From Sergeia podlipaevii (lineage: Eukaryota; Euglenozoa; Kinetoplastea; Trypanosomatida; Trypanosomatidae), in NCBI GenBank assembly GCA_030849805.1, contig JASANZ010002262.1, positions 1 to 64,000 on the forward strand: a DNA stretch of 64,000 nt, in the 5' to 3' direction. Of the stretch, positions 19,508 to 28,288 are shown one piece after another; the first letter of the stretch is position 1; each line of letters opens with the position of its first letter. The position numbers and the translations under genes are program-made. The notes beneath the pieces are model-generated. The model was not told where the DNA came from. It did no database searches and saw only the letters and a program-made list of their open reading frames with translations.

Positions 19508-20452
19508 TCAGGTAGTGGTGACAATAGGCGCTCCTTCAGGATCACGGCCCAACACATTTGTACAACGCAGCACTTGTGCAGCGGTGACCACCTCGCCCTC
19601 CTGCACACCCTGCTGGCGCTGCTGGACTTCCAAGGCACCCGCGACGCGCGCCAGCAGCTCACAGATCACGAAGGATGTGAGACCCCACACCAGTTCTCCT
19701 GGAAACTCCTCGGCCAGCAACGGACTGAAGCCGTTGTCCTCGGGGAGAGGAGAGGCGGAGGTAGAGCATACCACTGGGGCCGATGGTGTATCCTGGGAGT
19801 CGCTTGCAAAAAAGCAGGGAAAATAGCTAGGACAGTTACTTCTGAATGATCGATGCTTGATGACACGTGAATGGGTGTGGGAGGCGCGCAATAGAAGGTT
19901 TGACATGTGCAAGTAGTGTATCGACGCCACTTCGGTTGGGCTCGCGCACGTGGGATGTACAGGCTGCGTGGCGATGGCCACGTGCGGCGTCACTAGTGAC
20001 CCGGCCATGTTTGAGTCGATAGGAGTCATGGAGCCAATAGCGGTGTACTCGCTCGAAAGTAGCCCCACCTCCTCCTGCGTCTCCCGCTGCGCCGCCTCCC
20101 ACGTAGACTCCCCGGGGTCTATTCTGCCCCCAGGGAAGCTCATTTGGCCTTTATGTGTGCTGAGTGTTTGTGTACGCTTGGTGAGCGTGATGCACATATC
20201 CTGAAAGCCAACTTCTGTGTCCACAGCGGGTACAGGAGAGAGGAGAAGAAGCACCGCACTCCGCGACTCAGAATTAGGTGGATGTGGGTACTTCTGTGGA
20301 GAGTAGCGCATGCCAGTGCTTCGCTGATACAAAAAGAAGTGATCTGGATACCAGACAGACTCGATAGGTGGCGCTAGGGCGGCCTCCAGCAACGTGGCCC
20401 ACTCTACTACCGTCTTGGGCAGAAGCGATGCAAGACGCTGTTCAACCTGCAT
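19508..20452 (-). CDS. Nudix hydrolase, CoA-pyrophosphatase-like
   Basis: A 314-aa Nudix protein. The Nudix box is complete: Gly109, Glu115, Arg123-Glu124, Glu127-Glu128 and Gly130 fit GX5EX7REUXEEXGU. Just before it, LTKRTQTLSTHKGQMSFPGG matches the upstream signature of CoA-hydrolysing Nudix enzymes (NUDT7/8, yeast PCD1), which cleave CoA or acyl-CoA to 3',5'-ADP and phosphopantetheine. A 60-residue low-complexity insertion (about 200-255) precedes the C-terminal helix (LVWGLTSFVICELLARVAG). The longest frame begins with TTG, so the first ATG (20452) is used. The extreme C-terminus (IVTTT) is not a classic PTS1, so glycosomal location is not supported. Confidence 0.85.
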   Translation of the reverse strand: MQVEQRLASLLPKTVVEWATLLEAALAPPIESVWYPDHFFLYQRSTGMRYSPQKYPHPPNSESRSAVLLLLSPVPAVDTEVGFQDMCITLTKRTQTLSTHKGQMSFPGGRIDPGESTWEAAQRETQEEVGLLSSEYTAIGSMTPIDSNMAGSLVTPHVAIATQPVHPTCASPTEVASIHYLHMSNLLLRASHTHSRVIKHRSFRSNCPSYFPCFFASDSQDTPSAPVVCSTSASPLPEDNGFSPLLAEEFPGELVWGLTSFVICELLARVAGALEVQQRQQGVQEGEVVTAAQVLRCTNVLGRDPEGAPIVTTT

Positions 20453-21111
20453 GATCCTTAGTGCAGCCAAGCGCAGCTAAAATTTGTTTTAATATATATA
20501 TATATTGATTTGTATAAATGCAAGACAAAACTGTAAAAAAAAAAAAACTGCAACTGCAATTGCGTTCTCGAGATAGATATATATATATAAAGAGAGACTC
20601 ACGATGTTTAAAAAAGCGCCAGTCAGTGTGTATTTGTGCGCATGAATGCACACACTCAAGTGCAAATATATAAACGTACGTGTGAGTTCCTCCACAACAT
20701 GAACGACGCAACACGTAAATGCAATACGTTACAAACAAGAAAAGCAAAAAGGGGGGAAAGGAGTTCTTAAATAATAATGCAACAATGTAGTACATGATAC
20801 ACGGCATCACAACAGCTGTCGCCGTCAGATGTTATCTCCTCAGTGACCCTCTACTATTTATTTACTTTTTTCAATATATCCACACATATTGGGGAATTGA
20901 TCAGCATGTGTGTATGATTGTGCGTCTTTGATATATATATAAATATGAAAAGAAAACATCGCAAAAATAAAGAAAAATAGGGTCAAAAAGAAAATACAAA
21001 ATGCCTTCCAAAAAGCTGCCAGATGATTCCCTTGACCCTCCCAAGCGTCACACCACACAAGCACGCATACACACACACAAAAAAAAAAGCAAAAGTAAGA
21101 AGAAGTGCGCT
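20453..21111. other. Intergenic with AT repeats
   Basis: AT repeats at about 20492-20505, 20572-20589 and 20931-20945, A-runs at 20536-20547 and 21081-21089. No gene seen. Confidence 0.5.
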
Positions 21112-21822
21112 TCACCCACCAAACTTCACGCCCTCATATGGCTGCTTAGTGCTCCCATCCATGTTGAAGAGTGTAATCTTGAAGGGGGCAAGTACAGAAA
21201 CTGGACGGTTGTTTCTCGCCTGAAGGAGTGTGCGCAGAGCCTGCTCTTCAGTGAGACACCCTACATCACGCACCGCTGGAATCTCAGTGGAACGTCGTGA
21301 GAGAAACCGAAGCGGCTTTTGCTTGTACTCTAAGCACTTGCTCTCCGCCAGTTCGTTAAAAGTCATCACCGCACCTTTCTTTGCGAGCATCGCGGTCGTT
21401 GTTCCCTGGCCCATCTCCAGCACCCACGAGAGTAGGGATTCCTCGAGAGCGCTAAAGCCGCCCTCCGTCGTCGCCACTAGCACAGAGTAATCGTCAGGAC
21501 CGTTATCCTCGACGAGCACCGTGTGATTCGGGTGACTAACGAGAAGTGCCTCGAGCATTGTGCGAGCACCAGAAGCGGAAAGTCTACGGTTAATGGCAGG
21601 ATTTGAAAAAATATCACTGTGTGTGCTGTAGAAACGAACACAGCTGCACACGTCACTGTTTGCGTCAGATTGCTGCTGCTGAGCGTAGTACGTGGCGTGA
21701 TCAACAAGTAGGTTCCCCCACAAGTTGATTTGCCTCTCCACAGTGGCAGGAGAGGGCTGCTGAGTGAAGAAGGGAGGAAGTCGGAAGAACCCCCAGTGAT
21801 CAGAAGACGACGGCTGCGACAT
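21112..21822 (-). CDS. VPS25: ESCRT-II subunit VPS25
   Basis: A 236-aa homologue of VPS25, the ESCRT-II subunit that bridges to ESCRT-III (VPS20) during multivesicular-body sorting of ubiquitinated cargo. The N-terminal signature LPPFFTQQPSPATVERQINLW (within residues 14-35) matches the family's PPF motif that contacts the VPS22/VPS36 core. IFSNPAINRRLS and the helix after it form winged helix 1, and the chain ends in the family-type GVKFGG. At 236 aa it is about 60 residues longer than the human protein, mainly through a loop near residues 50-65 and the second winged helix. The start was moved to ATG 21822 (MSQPSSSDHW). Cytosolic/endosomal. Confidence 0.85.
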   Translation of the reverse strand: MSQPSSSDHWGFFRLPPFFTQQPSPATVERQINLWGNLLVDHATYYAQQQQSDANSDVCSCVRFYSTHSDIFSNPAINRRLSASGARTMLEALLVSHPNHTVLVEDNGPDDYSVLVATTEGGFSALEESLLSWVLEMGQGTTTAMLAKKGAVMTFNELAESKCLEYKQKPLRFLSRRSTEIPAVRDVGCLTEEQALRTLLQARNNRPVSVLAPFKITLFNMDGSTKQPYEGVKFGG

Positions 21823-22763
21823 GTGCGCTAATATAGATAAGTTCGCAAGCTGGCGGAGCGGAGAAAAAGAAATCTGTTTGTGGAAGGAAAAGTCCCTACA
21901 AGAGAAGAAAGTGCTCACTTCTGGCGCCTTGTACTGCGTGTGTATAAATCTGAGTTAGTTAAAATGTTAGCAAGTAAGGTGCTGAAAAGGCATTTTTGAA
22001 AGGAAAAAAAAGAGAAAAAGAGAGAGAGAGGGGATGTATATATATCGATTGCTATTTGCACAAAAAGAAAAGCACATAATGAACGGTGCAGCGTATATAG
22101 CGTGTGTGTTGTCAGTGAACAGGCGTTAGCGCTTGAGTAAGGCCAGGGGAGAGGGGAGAGGAGGGGGGGAGGGCACTAAAACAACAACAACAAGAAAGGT
22201 ATATTGCGAAACAAAATGCACGCTCGCCTCAGAGTGAAATAAACAGTAAAAAAAAAGGCATTTCAATGTTTGAACTGTTAGATCCAACTAAAGGTCCTCT
22301 CCCTCCTTTGCGAGTGCTGCGGCACTTGCACTTCCTCTCTAAGCACGCCCACATACACCACAAGCAGACAAGAAGAGAAATATATCTTTACTACATGAAG
22401 CGAACAAACACGCCACAACTCAGCATACTTCATCTTCACAAATCTCGAGAAGCAAAAACAAACAAAAAAAAAAAAAATAGATAAATAATAATAATAATAA
22501 AGACGTCAAGTGACAGGCTGTATGGTTGCTGTGCGTAAGCATCTACATCTCCGTTCCTTTCTCCTCCATTTCTTTTTCATCCTTTACAGGAAGATACGTG
22601 TAAATCAGCTGGACGAAAGAGTTTCAGAAGAACTGCCTAGAGTAGGTGTGAAGTGTGCCCGAGTGAGTGAGTGCGCGCGCACACATGTACGTAGATGAAA
22701 TGCAAGAAGAGGATCATATAGCGATATGTTTGCATGGATGCTCGGCCACGTACAGGTGACATC
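21823..22763. other. 0.94-kb intergenic region
   Basis: Contains a G/A-rich tract (22141-22174), A-runs (22248-22256, 22468-22480) and an ATA/ATAA repeat (22484-22500). A 41-codon ATG frame on the minus strand (22229-22354) sits behind a pyrimidine tract, but the first AG lies after its ATG, so I do not call it. Confidence 0.45.
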
Positions 22764-23384
22764 TCAATGCACGCTCTTGACCACCTCCACGCCGTTGGCC
22801 GTCACCGCCTTCACAAAGAAGTGCGCGTTGCTCACGACAACACGACGCTTCACCTCATCACAGCACTTCTGCATCAGCTCAAGGCCCTCTTGCTGGGTGA
22901 GGTCGGGACGCCAGTGGCAGTCTAAAATCGCAGTAACGAACGAGCCTCCATAGCCGTGGCACGCGTACGGGACGGCTTGCAGGGTGCCGAGGTAATCCAT
23001 GTAATACAAGTGAGGAGCAGCACTTGTGTCATCCTCTTCCGAAGCAGGCACGTCGTAGCCCGCGAAGAGGCAGTTCACCTGGTAGGCACCTTGCCGACTA
23101 CGAAGCGCCTCGGCAAGCTCGCCGCGCATGTAGTTGGCAGTCTCAAGACAGCTGGGGTGTCGGCCGTGCTGGCGGACCTTGTTAAGAGAGATATTGCACT
23201 TGATATATTCGGTAAAGTTCACGCGGGGACCATTCTCACCAATGCAGGCAACCACCTGGTGGGTATCGAGCTGTGTAATCTTATCTTCCTCATCGGTGAT
23301 CTTGATATAATAAAAGGCATTCAGACCCGCAGCTGCCACTAGAACGTAGTCGTTGCAGCGAAACGCAATTGCGGTGTCAGACAT
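22764..23384 (-). CDS. PSMB2: 20S proteasome subunit beta-4
   Basis: A 206-aa non-catalytic beta subunit of the 20S proteasome. It lacks an N-terminal propeptide and active-site Thr: it begins MSDTAIAFRCNDYVLVAA, as the beta-4 type does. YIKCNISL, LRSRQGAYQVNCLFAGYD, LYYMDYLGTLQAVPYACHGYG and the C-terminal helix ELMQKCCDEVKRRV match the beta-4 (PSMB2/PRE1) line closely. The length is normal. A short acidic insertion (SEEDDTSA) lies in the loop before LYYMDYL. The protein takes part in the beta rings of the core particle; cytosol and nucleus. Confidence 0.95.
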   Translation of the reverse strand: MSDTAIAFRCNDYVLVAAAGLNAFYYIKITDEEDKITQLDTHQVVACIGENGPRVNFTEYIKCNISLNKVRQHGRHPSCLETANYMRGELAEALRSRQGAYQVNCLFAGYDVPASEEDDTSAAPHLYYMDYLGTLQAVPYACHGYGGSFVTAILDCHWRPDLTQQEGLELMQKCCDEVKRRVVVSNAHFFVKAVTANGVEVVKSVH

Positions 23385-24156
23385 GATCGCTTTGTTGGTA
23401 GTAGCTTTTCAGAAGGGAACAGGTGGGAACTAAACCAAAGAAAGAAAGAAAAAAAAAAAGGTATCCGCTAAATGTGTCTACGCAAGTAAAAATGCAAGTA
23501 ATAGCTTAGTTGTTGTTGTTGTTTGGTTATCGTCCTGTATGCTGTGTATACTACTACTAACGGAGGCGCGAGTGTGTGGTTGTGTTTGTATGTATGTAGA
23601 AATGAATAAATAAAGAAAAAAAATAAAGACCTAGTCAATTGAGAGCAAAGAAAAAAAAAGGGATATCGGAAACATTTATGTTTAAAACATATATTGAGAA
23701 AAGAGAAAGAGAAATAAGGTGACGTTTAGTAGAATATCAAAGAAAGAAAATAGATAATCCTAAAGAGCAGTGTTGTCATTCTACTATCGGTGGCGTACAA
23801 TTCGTACTTTGCATATCAAATAATAATTATTTTTTTTCTTCTGTTTCTCCTAATTCAATGTAAAAAAAACCTTCGAGGTAGTAGCAGCAGCAAACGTTTC
23901 TAACACTGAGACACGCAAATAGAGCAATAGGCAAAAGGCAAGAGAAGAGAGAAGGAGAATGATGAAGTTAAAACGTACAAGAATGTAAAACAGGAAAAAA
24001 AAGAAAAGAAAAAAAAGGTGCAACAGAAAAAAAAAAAAAAGAGAGGAGAGGAGGCGGAACATGCAGTCAGTGCTTTTGATATCTCCCTTCTTCCTCCGAA
24101 CTTCCCAGTAAAGATCTTGCAATCTCAGCACGTGCCTTGACCCGCTCACCCCTGCA
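23385..24156. other. Intergenic, A-rich
   Basis: Very A/purine-rich on the + strand, especially 23600-23660 and 23990-24045, giving long pyrimidine tracts on the coding strand. The 23850-24173 frame overlaps the next gene's 3' end and is mostly poly-Phe/Leu from those tracts. Confidence 0.5.
23430..23460 (-). promoter_or_regulatory. Predicted spliced-leader acceptor for proteasome beta-4
   Basis: On the minus strand a pyrimidine tract (about 23436-23460, CTTTCTTTCTTT preceded by a T-run) is followed by the first AG at 23430-23431. That would give a 5' UTR of about 45 nt before the ATG at 23384, typical for trypanosomatid mRNAs. Prediction only. Confidence 0.5.
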
Positions 24157-25509
24157 CTACTCGTTCGCTGCAATAAGTGCCTGCATCACCCGCGCGCGGC
24201 CCCGCCCTACATCCGACGCCACCTCCCCAGGCGTGCGCCAAGCACCTGACACGAGAGCACGCAGCGAAAGATCAGTTCCTGCCTGGATAAGAAAGCGCAT
24301 GGTGCCAATGTATCTATCGTCACAGGCCACAAGATGTGAAGCGGTTTGGCCATCTGCGGTACAATCGTCCACGCTGCACCCATCACGTGCTGCTAGAAGC
24401 GCACACTTGCCTTCATTTCCAACGTCCATAGGATTAAGGCAAGCAACATGAAATGCATTGAGACCGGCATTGTTGAACGCCCCAGGTACACAGCACCACC
24501 TACCATCTCCTTCCTCCAATAGCATACGAAGCACAGTGCTGGGGAGCGGCTGCACTGCACACAAGAGATGAAGAATGGTATTGCCAGCTGCGTCGCATTC
24601 CTGCATCACCTCTGGGCACGCTACAATAATGCCCAGTGCATCAGCAGCATAGCAGGGACGGCGATGGATGACAGATGCCAAATCGCGAAACGTGGCGGCG
24701 GGGTCCGCCGGGAGCTGCGGGGCGGCCCACACACTATAATCATTGCGATCAATGTGACTGTACGAACTACTAGTACCCAAGTCATTCACGCGCTCAGAGA
24801 GCTGCCAGGGTGCTTCTTGGCTTCGTTCCTTCTGCGACTCCCATCGAGCTTCACGCACCATGGCTTCCTGCTTCTCTAGCGTCGGCCGTTCAGGGCGATG
24901 AAACTGGCTTGCGAGAGGAGAGAGAGGGTACACAGGGGTACACGGTGTAGCAGGGGCCGACTGCTGCTGCTGCTGCTCATGACTAACAAAACGAGCACCA
25001 TAATAGCTACCTCGCCGCGTTAACTGTGCCTGCTGCCAGCGATGCCCTCTCGCAAGACCGTAGTGCTGCGGAAAATTGTACATGTCTGCGTGGCGGATAG
25101 AAGCCTCCGTGTGTGACCGCAGCGCCGCCGCCACACACCTCGCGGTTGTCAGCTGGCTGACTAGCCCAGCCTCCTCCTCTGTAATTGCTGCCAGCTCAGC
25201 CTCTACCGCAGTCACTTCTGCCATCTTCTCACGCCTCTGTAAGGCAACTAGTCCCTCCTGCCGTATCTCATCCTCAAGCCTTGCGATGGCATCTGCCACT
25301 GCCTGAAGTTCTACTGTAAGGGTTGTCTCCTCGGCAGCAAAGGCACGGCTCTGCTTCTCCCAAGCGGCCTTGTCTTCTGCCCTGTCTTTACTAATTGCAT
25401 CAAGCCTCATGTCCACCTCAGCAAGGTGATGGTTGGTCTGACGCATTTCAGCTTCATAGCGCCACATGGTGTCGCGATACCGCGCTGCTGCAGAAGAAAA
25501 ACTAGTCAT
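24157..25509 (-). CDS. Coiled-coil and ankyrin-repeat protein
   Basis: A 450-aa protein of unknown role. Residues about 12-135 form a long coiled coil. A Gln-rich, Pro-rich linker follows (HEQQQQQSAP at about 178), then ankyrin-type repeats from about 305 to 445: GNTILHLLCAVQ, GLNAFHVACLNP, GQTASHLVACDD, MRFLIQAGTDLSLRALV and RTPGEVASDVG. Ankyrin repeats mediate protein binding. The layout suggests a scaffold or cytoskeletal adaptor, but I see no motif that names it. The start ATG opens directly into the coiled coil. Confidence 0.75.
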   Translation of the reverse strand: MTSFSSAAARYRDTMWRYEAEMRQTNHHLAEVDMRLDAISKDRAEDKAAWEKQSRAFAAEETTLTVELQAVADAIARLEDEIRQEGLVALQRREKMAEVTAVEAELAAITEEEAGLVSQLTTARCVAAALRSHTEASIRHADMYNFPQHYGLARGHRWQQAQLTRRGSYYGARFVSHEQQQQQSAPATPCTPVYPLSPLASQFHRPERPTLEKQEAMVREARWESQKERSQEAPWQLSERVNDLGTSSSYSHIDRNDYSVWAAPQLPADPAATFRDLASVIHRRPCYAADALGIIVACPEVMQECDAAGNTILHLLCAVQPLPSTVLRMLLEEGDGRWCCVPGAFNNAGLNAFHVACLNPMDVGNEGKCALLAARDGCSVDDCTADGQTASHLVACDDRYIGTMRFLIQAGTDLSLRALVSGAWRTPGEVASDVGRGRARVMQALIAANE

Positions 25510-26050
25510 ACTTTTTTTTTTAAGACAACAAAATGCAAAAAGAAAGAGACAATAATTACAAAGTAAGCGTTATGCTACGTCCAGTATTATATTGTCTGGA
25601 AGCCAAAAAGGCAATTGAAAGGATAATAAACACAAAGTAAACTAATGAGCTCAAAAAAAAGAGGGTCTACAAAAAAAAAAAATTACAGTTTTGCAACTTC
25701 TCAAAAAAAAAAAAGTAGTAACAAAAGCAAAGAGAATAGAAACAAAAAAGAAAAAGAAAACGGAAAAGGAAGAAAAAGAGATAAGGTGAAAGCATGCCCT
25801 GTTGTCGCTACGCTCTATCGCCCGTATGCACTTAATCCTGCTAAATCAAATAGCAAAAAAAATGGCAATAGTGATATCAGGCCGCAGTCATGATGGTGTT
25901 AGATTTTGCTGTTGGCTGTTTTACTTTGTTTAATGTGTGTATATGCTAACGGTACACTTCTATGATGACTCCAACACAAAGTCACTTCTCTCTCTCCCTC
26001 TCTTTCTCAACCACCTATTTCCTCAATTCACTTACTAAAGCCTCCGTGGT
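25510..26050. other. Intergenic, strongly purine-rich
   Basis: The + strand is almost pure A/G from about 25645 to 25790, so the coding strand has an exceptionally long pyrimidine tract upstream of the ankyrin gene. The + strand Lys-rich frame (25645-25893) is its translation and not a gene. Confidence 0.55.
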
Positions 26051-27553
26051 TTATTGCTTCTTAGCTGCTCGCTCTTTGCTTTTCTGCTGCTTCTCTATTG
26101 CTAGCTTGCATGGCCTAAAGGTCTTGCGATGAACAGGACAGACACCTTTGCGAGCAACAATCTTCATGTGTGACTCCACCGGGTAGCCTTTGTTCTCTGC
26201 AAAACCATAGCCTGGGTACAGGTTGTCCACGTACGTCATCAGCTCGTCCCTGGTCACCTTAGCAAGACACGACGCAGCCGCAATGGAGAGGCTGCGCTTG
26301 TCACCTTCAATGATCGGCTGCATCTCTCCTCCGACCCCAACGTCTGTAAAGAAGGTGTAGCTCTGATCTGGCACCGCATGACCATCCACAAGAACCAACG
26401 GAGGCTGCACAGGCTCAAAGTCGAAAAAGTCGGTCGCACCAGTAGTCAGCTCGAGATGATGTGGGACTCGATAGCGCTTCAGGTTGTCATTGTTGGCAGC
26501 AATGCAGAAGCGAGTGAAGAGGTATTGTGTAATGGTGGACCCTTTCGGACGTGGTGCAGCCTCGTATGAGAAGCGTGTGTCATTCAGCATATGCCATATG
26601 CTCAGCGAGGCACGGTGCATTGTGTGCATGGAGGAGTCGTAGATGTTAAAGCGATCAATGTACGTGTGGTTAGCAATGCCAATCGACCAGAGATACAAGT
26701 AATTGCCAGCGCAGTTGTGGCCGTGGTAAGTAATGAGGTATGGTGTCTGCATGGAAAGAAGCTTCTTTAACGATAATTTGGTAAGTTTCGCATGAGACGT
26801 AACGCGCTTGCTAAAGTGCACGCCCTCCGGTGCGCTGTCCTCGCCCGCGTGATGGACCACAAAATTCTTTGAGGATGCAACGTCAAAAATGTTAGCGTGT
26901 CCCGTTATCATGGCGAAGACCAGATCACGCTGGCTCTGTGACACTGACTTACTGTCAAAGATCTGAAACTGCTCTGGGGCGTCATAGAGCTGGTCAAACT
27001 CGTTGTTGAAACTGGAAATAGGCAGCCGCATCGCCGCAGCGCCGACCACTGGTCCCGCAAGGGGGCCTCGTCCAGCCTCATCGCAGCCAATGGTTATAGC
27101 TGTCTCTTTAATGCTACGTCGCGGCTGCACACCATACTTCTTCATGTGCGCCACAGCCTTGCGCGCTTCCTTTGCCAATCTGCGTTTAGCCACTTCCGTG
27201 ACACCGTCATCGGAGAACTGCGGAAGAGTGCGACCCGACACATGCGACTTGGGCAGCAGACCATCCCTGAAGAGCTGATACCCCACTACATCCAGTGTAC
27301 CATCTAGAGTGGGCTCGCCGCTGTCGGTCAGTTTGGAGCCCACGTCAATCTCACGTAGCGCATTCCAGGTCGGTGCGGGTCTGAACGGCGTGTAATAAAA
27401 CTGCTGCTTCTGTCTAGACAGCCGCGTAGGTCGCAGAGCCCCGCTAACAGCACCGCTGCCCCTCACCACGCAACTGAGATGGGAAAGTGCATGCAGTCCG
27501 AAGGCCATGGAGCTTCCAGCTCTCGCTACGTGAAGACTGGATGATACCTTCAT
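26051..27553 (-). CDS. Ribonuclease HII, probably mitochondrial
   Basis: A 500-aa RNase HII, which cuts the RNA strand of RNA-DNA hybrids. Catalytic motifs are clear: IGCDEAGRGPLAGPVVG (Asp158, Glu159), LVDGHAVPD with the third acidic residue, LSIAAASCLAKVTRDE (about 422-437, Asp436) and the C-terminal KGYP...H...G.CPVHRKTFRP. The catalytic core spans about 330 residues, against about 200-220 in bacteria, through a roughly 110-residue insertion after the first third (around VVHHAGEDSAPEGVHF). The N-terminus is basic and hydroxylated with few acids (MKVSSSLHVARAGSS...), typical of a mitochondrial presequence, so a kinetoplast role such as RNA-primer or hybrid removal is likely by inference. 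The longest frame starts with GTG; ATG 27553 is used. Confidence 0.9.
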   Translation of the reverse strand: MKVSSSLHVARAGSSMAFGLHALSHLSCVVRGSGAVSGALRPTRLSRQKQQFYYTPFRPAPTWNALREIDVGSKLTDSGEPTLDGTLDVVGYQLFRDGLLPKSHVSGRTLPQFSDDGVTEVAKRRLAKEARKAVAHMKKYGVQPRRSIKETAITIGCDEAGRGPLAGPVVGAAAMRLPISSFNNEFDQLYDAPEQFQIFDSKSVSQSQRDLVFAMITGHANIFDVASSKNFVVHHAGEDSAPEGVHFSKRVTSHAKLTKLSLKKLLSMQTPYLITYHGHNCAGNYLYLWSIGIANHTYIDRFNIYDSSMHTMHRASLSIWHMLNDTRFSYEAAPRPKGSTITQYLFTRFCIAANNDNLKRYRVPHHLELTTGATDFFDFEPVQPPLVLVDGHAVPDQSYTFFTDVGVGGEMQPIIEGDKRSLSIAAASCLAKVTRDELMTYVDNLYPGYGFAENKGYPVESHMKIVARKGVCPVHRKTFRPCKLAIEKQQKSKERAAKKQ

Positions 27554-28288
27554 GGGAGCACTATGCACAAACACAGACACACAATCAAAAAAAAAAAATG
27601 TCTCTTCTCACTATGTCCACCTACTACTTAACTTTTTTTTTCTTTATTTTGCGTCTACTTCCAAATGTATAGAGGAAATGAAGAAGAGAAAGAGTACAGT
27701 TACTGTATATTCCTCTAAATAAAAAGGAGTGAGAGAAAGGATACGTGTGAATGGCAAGGATAAGCTAATTGTGCCTTAAAAGCACACATGTCTGTGCATC
27801 TCATTAAAAAAACGAGTGTAACTGTGTAAAAAAAAAAAAGTGGCAACACGCAAGTCATATGGCAATGGCATAACACAAAAGAAGTCAGAAGGCATTCTTA
27901 TGCTTCTAATAAAACAAGTTGATTCCGTCTGATTCGAAAAATACATCATAGATGTCCTACAAGGAAAAAAAAATCACAAAGTTCAGTTCGCTAGCCACTT
28001 CAATCTGCAGCGCCCTTGCTCGCTGCTTATACATCTTTATGGACGCCATGTCAACCTGTACGAGACCCTCACTTGGGTATTCAGCAACGGCCAGCCAAAG
28101 AAAAAAAAGAGGGAATCGGCGCGCTACGGCGGCAGTACATTGCATAAAAAAAAACGATAAAAGAGCAACTCATATAATAAATTTAAAATAAGGGGAAACA
28201 GAGGAATACGCACAGACATGTGTAGAAGAAAGCAGAGCGAGTCTGTCAAAAGAGAGAAAGAGAGCCTTCATCTCTCTCTCTCTAGTCC
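27554..28288. other. Intergenic holding a possible short gene
   Basis: AT-rich except for a GC-richer block at about 27985-28140, which holds the 30-codon frame listed separately. A-runs at 27587-27598, 27829-27839 and 28143-28152. Confidence 0.4.
27957..28049 (-). CDS. Candidate 30-aa ORF with trans-splicing signals
   Basis: A 30-codon ATG frame (begins MASIKMYKQRARALQIEV) in a GC-richer block within AT-rich spacer. On the minus strand a pyrimidine tract (about 28097-28113) is followed by the first AG at 28072-28073, leaving a 22-nt leader. After the TAG stop the same frame stays open for 16 codons (to 27909). I recognise no family. It could be a genuine small protein, a decayed gene or chance. 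Confidence 0.3.
   Translation of the reverse strand: MASIKMYKQRARALQIEVASELNFVIFFSL

Noticed and set aside
22229..22354. A 41-codon minus-strand ATG frame
   Set aside because: The first AG after the pyrimidine tract lies downstream of the ATG, and the end is made of a T-run; no recognisable content.
25645..25893. Lys-rich + strand frame
   Set aside because: It is the translation of an A/G-rich tract, which is the pyrimidine tract of the minus-strand ankyrin gene.
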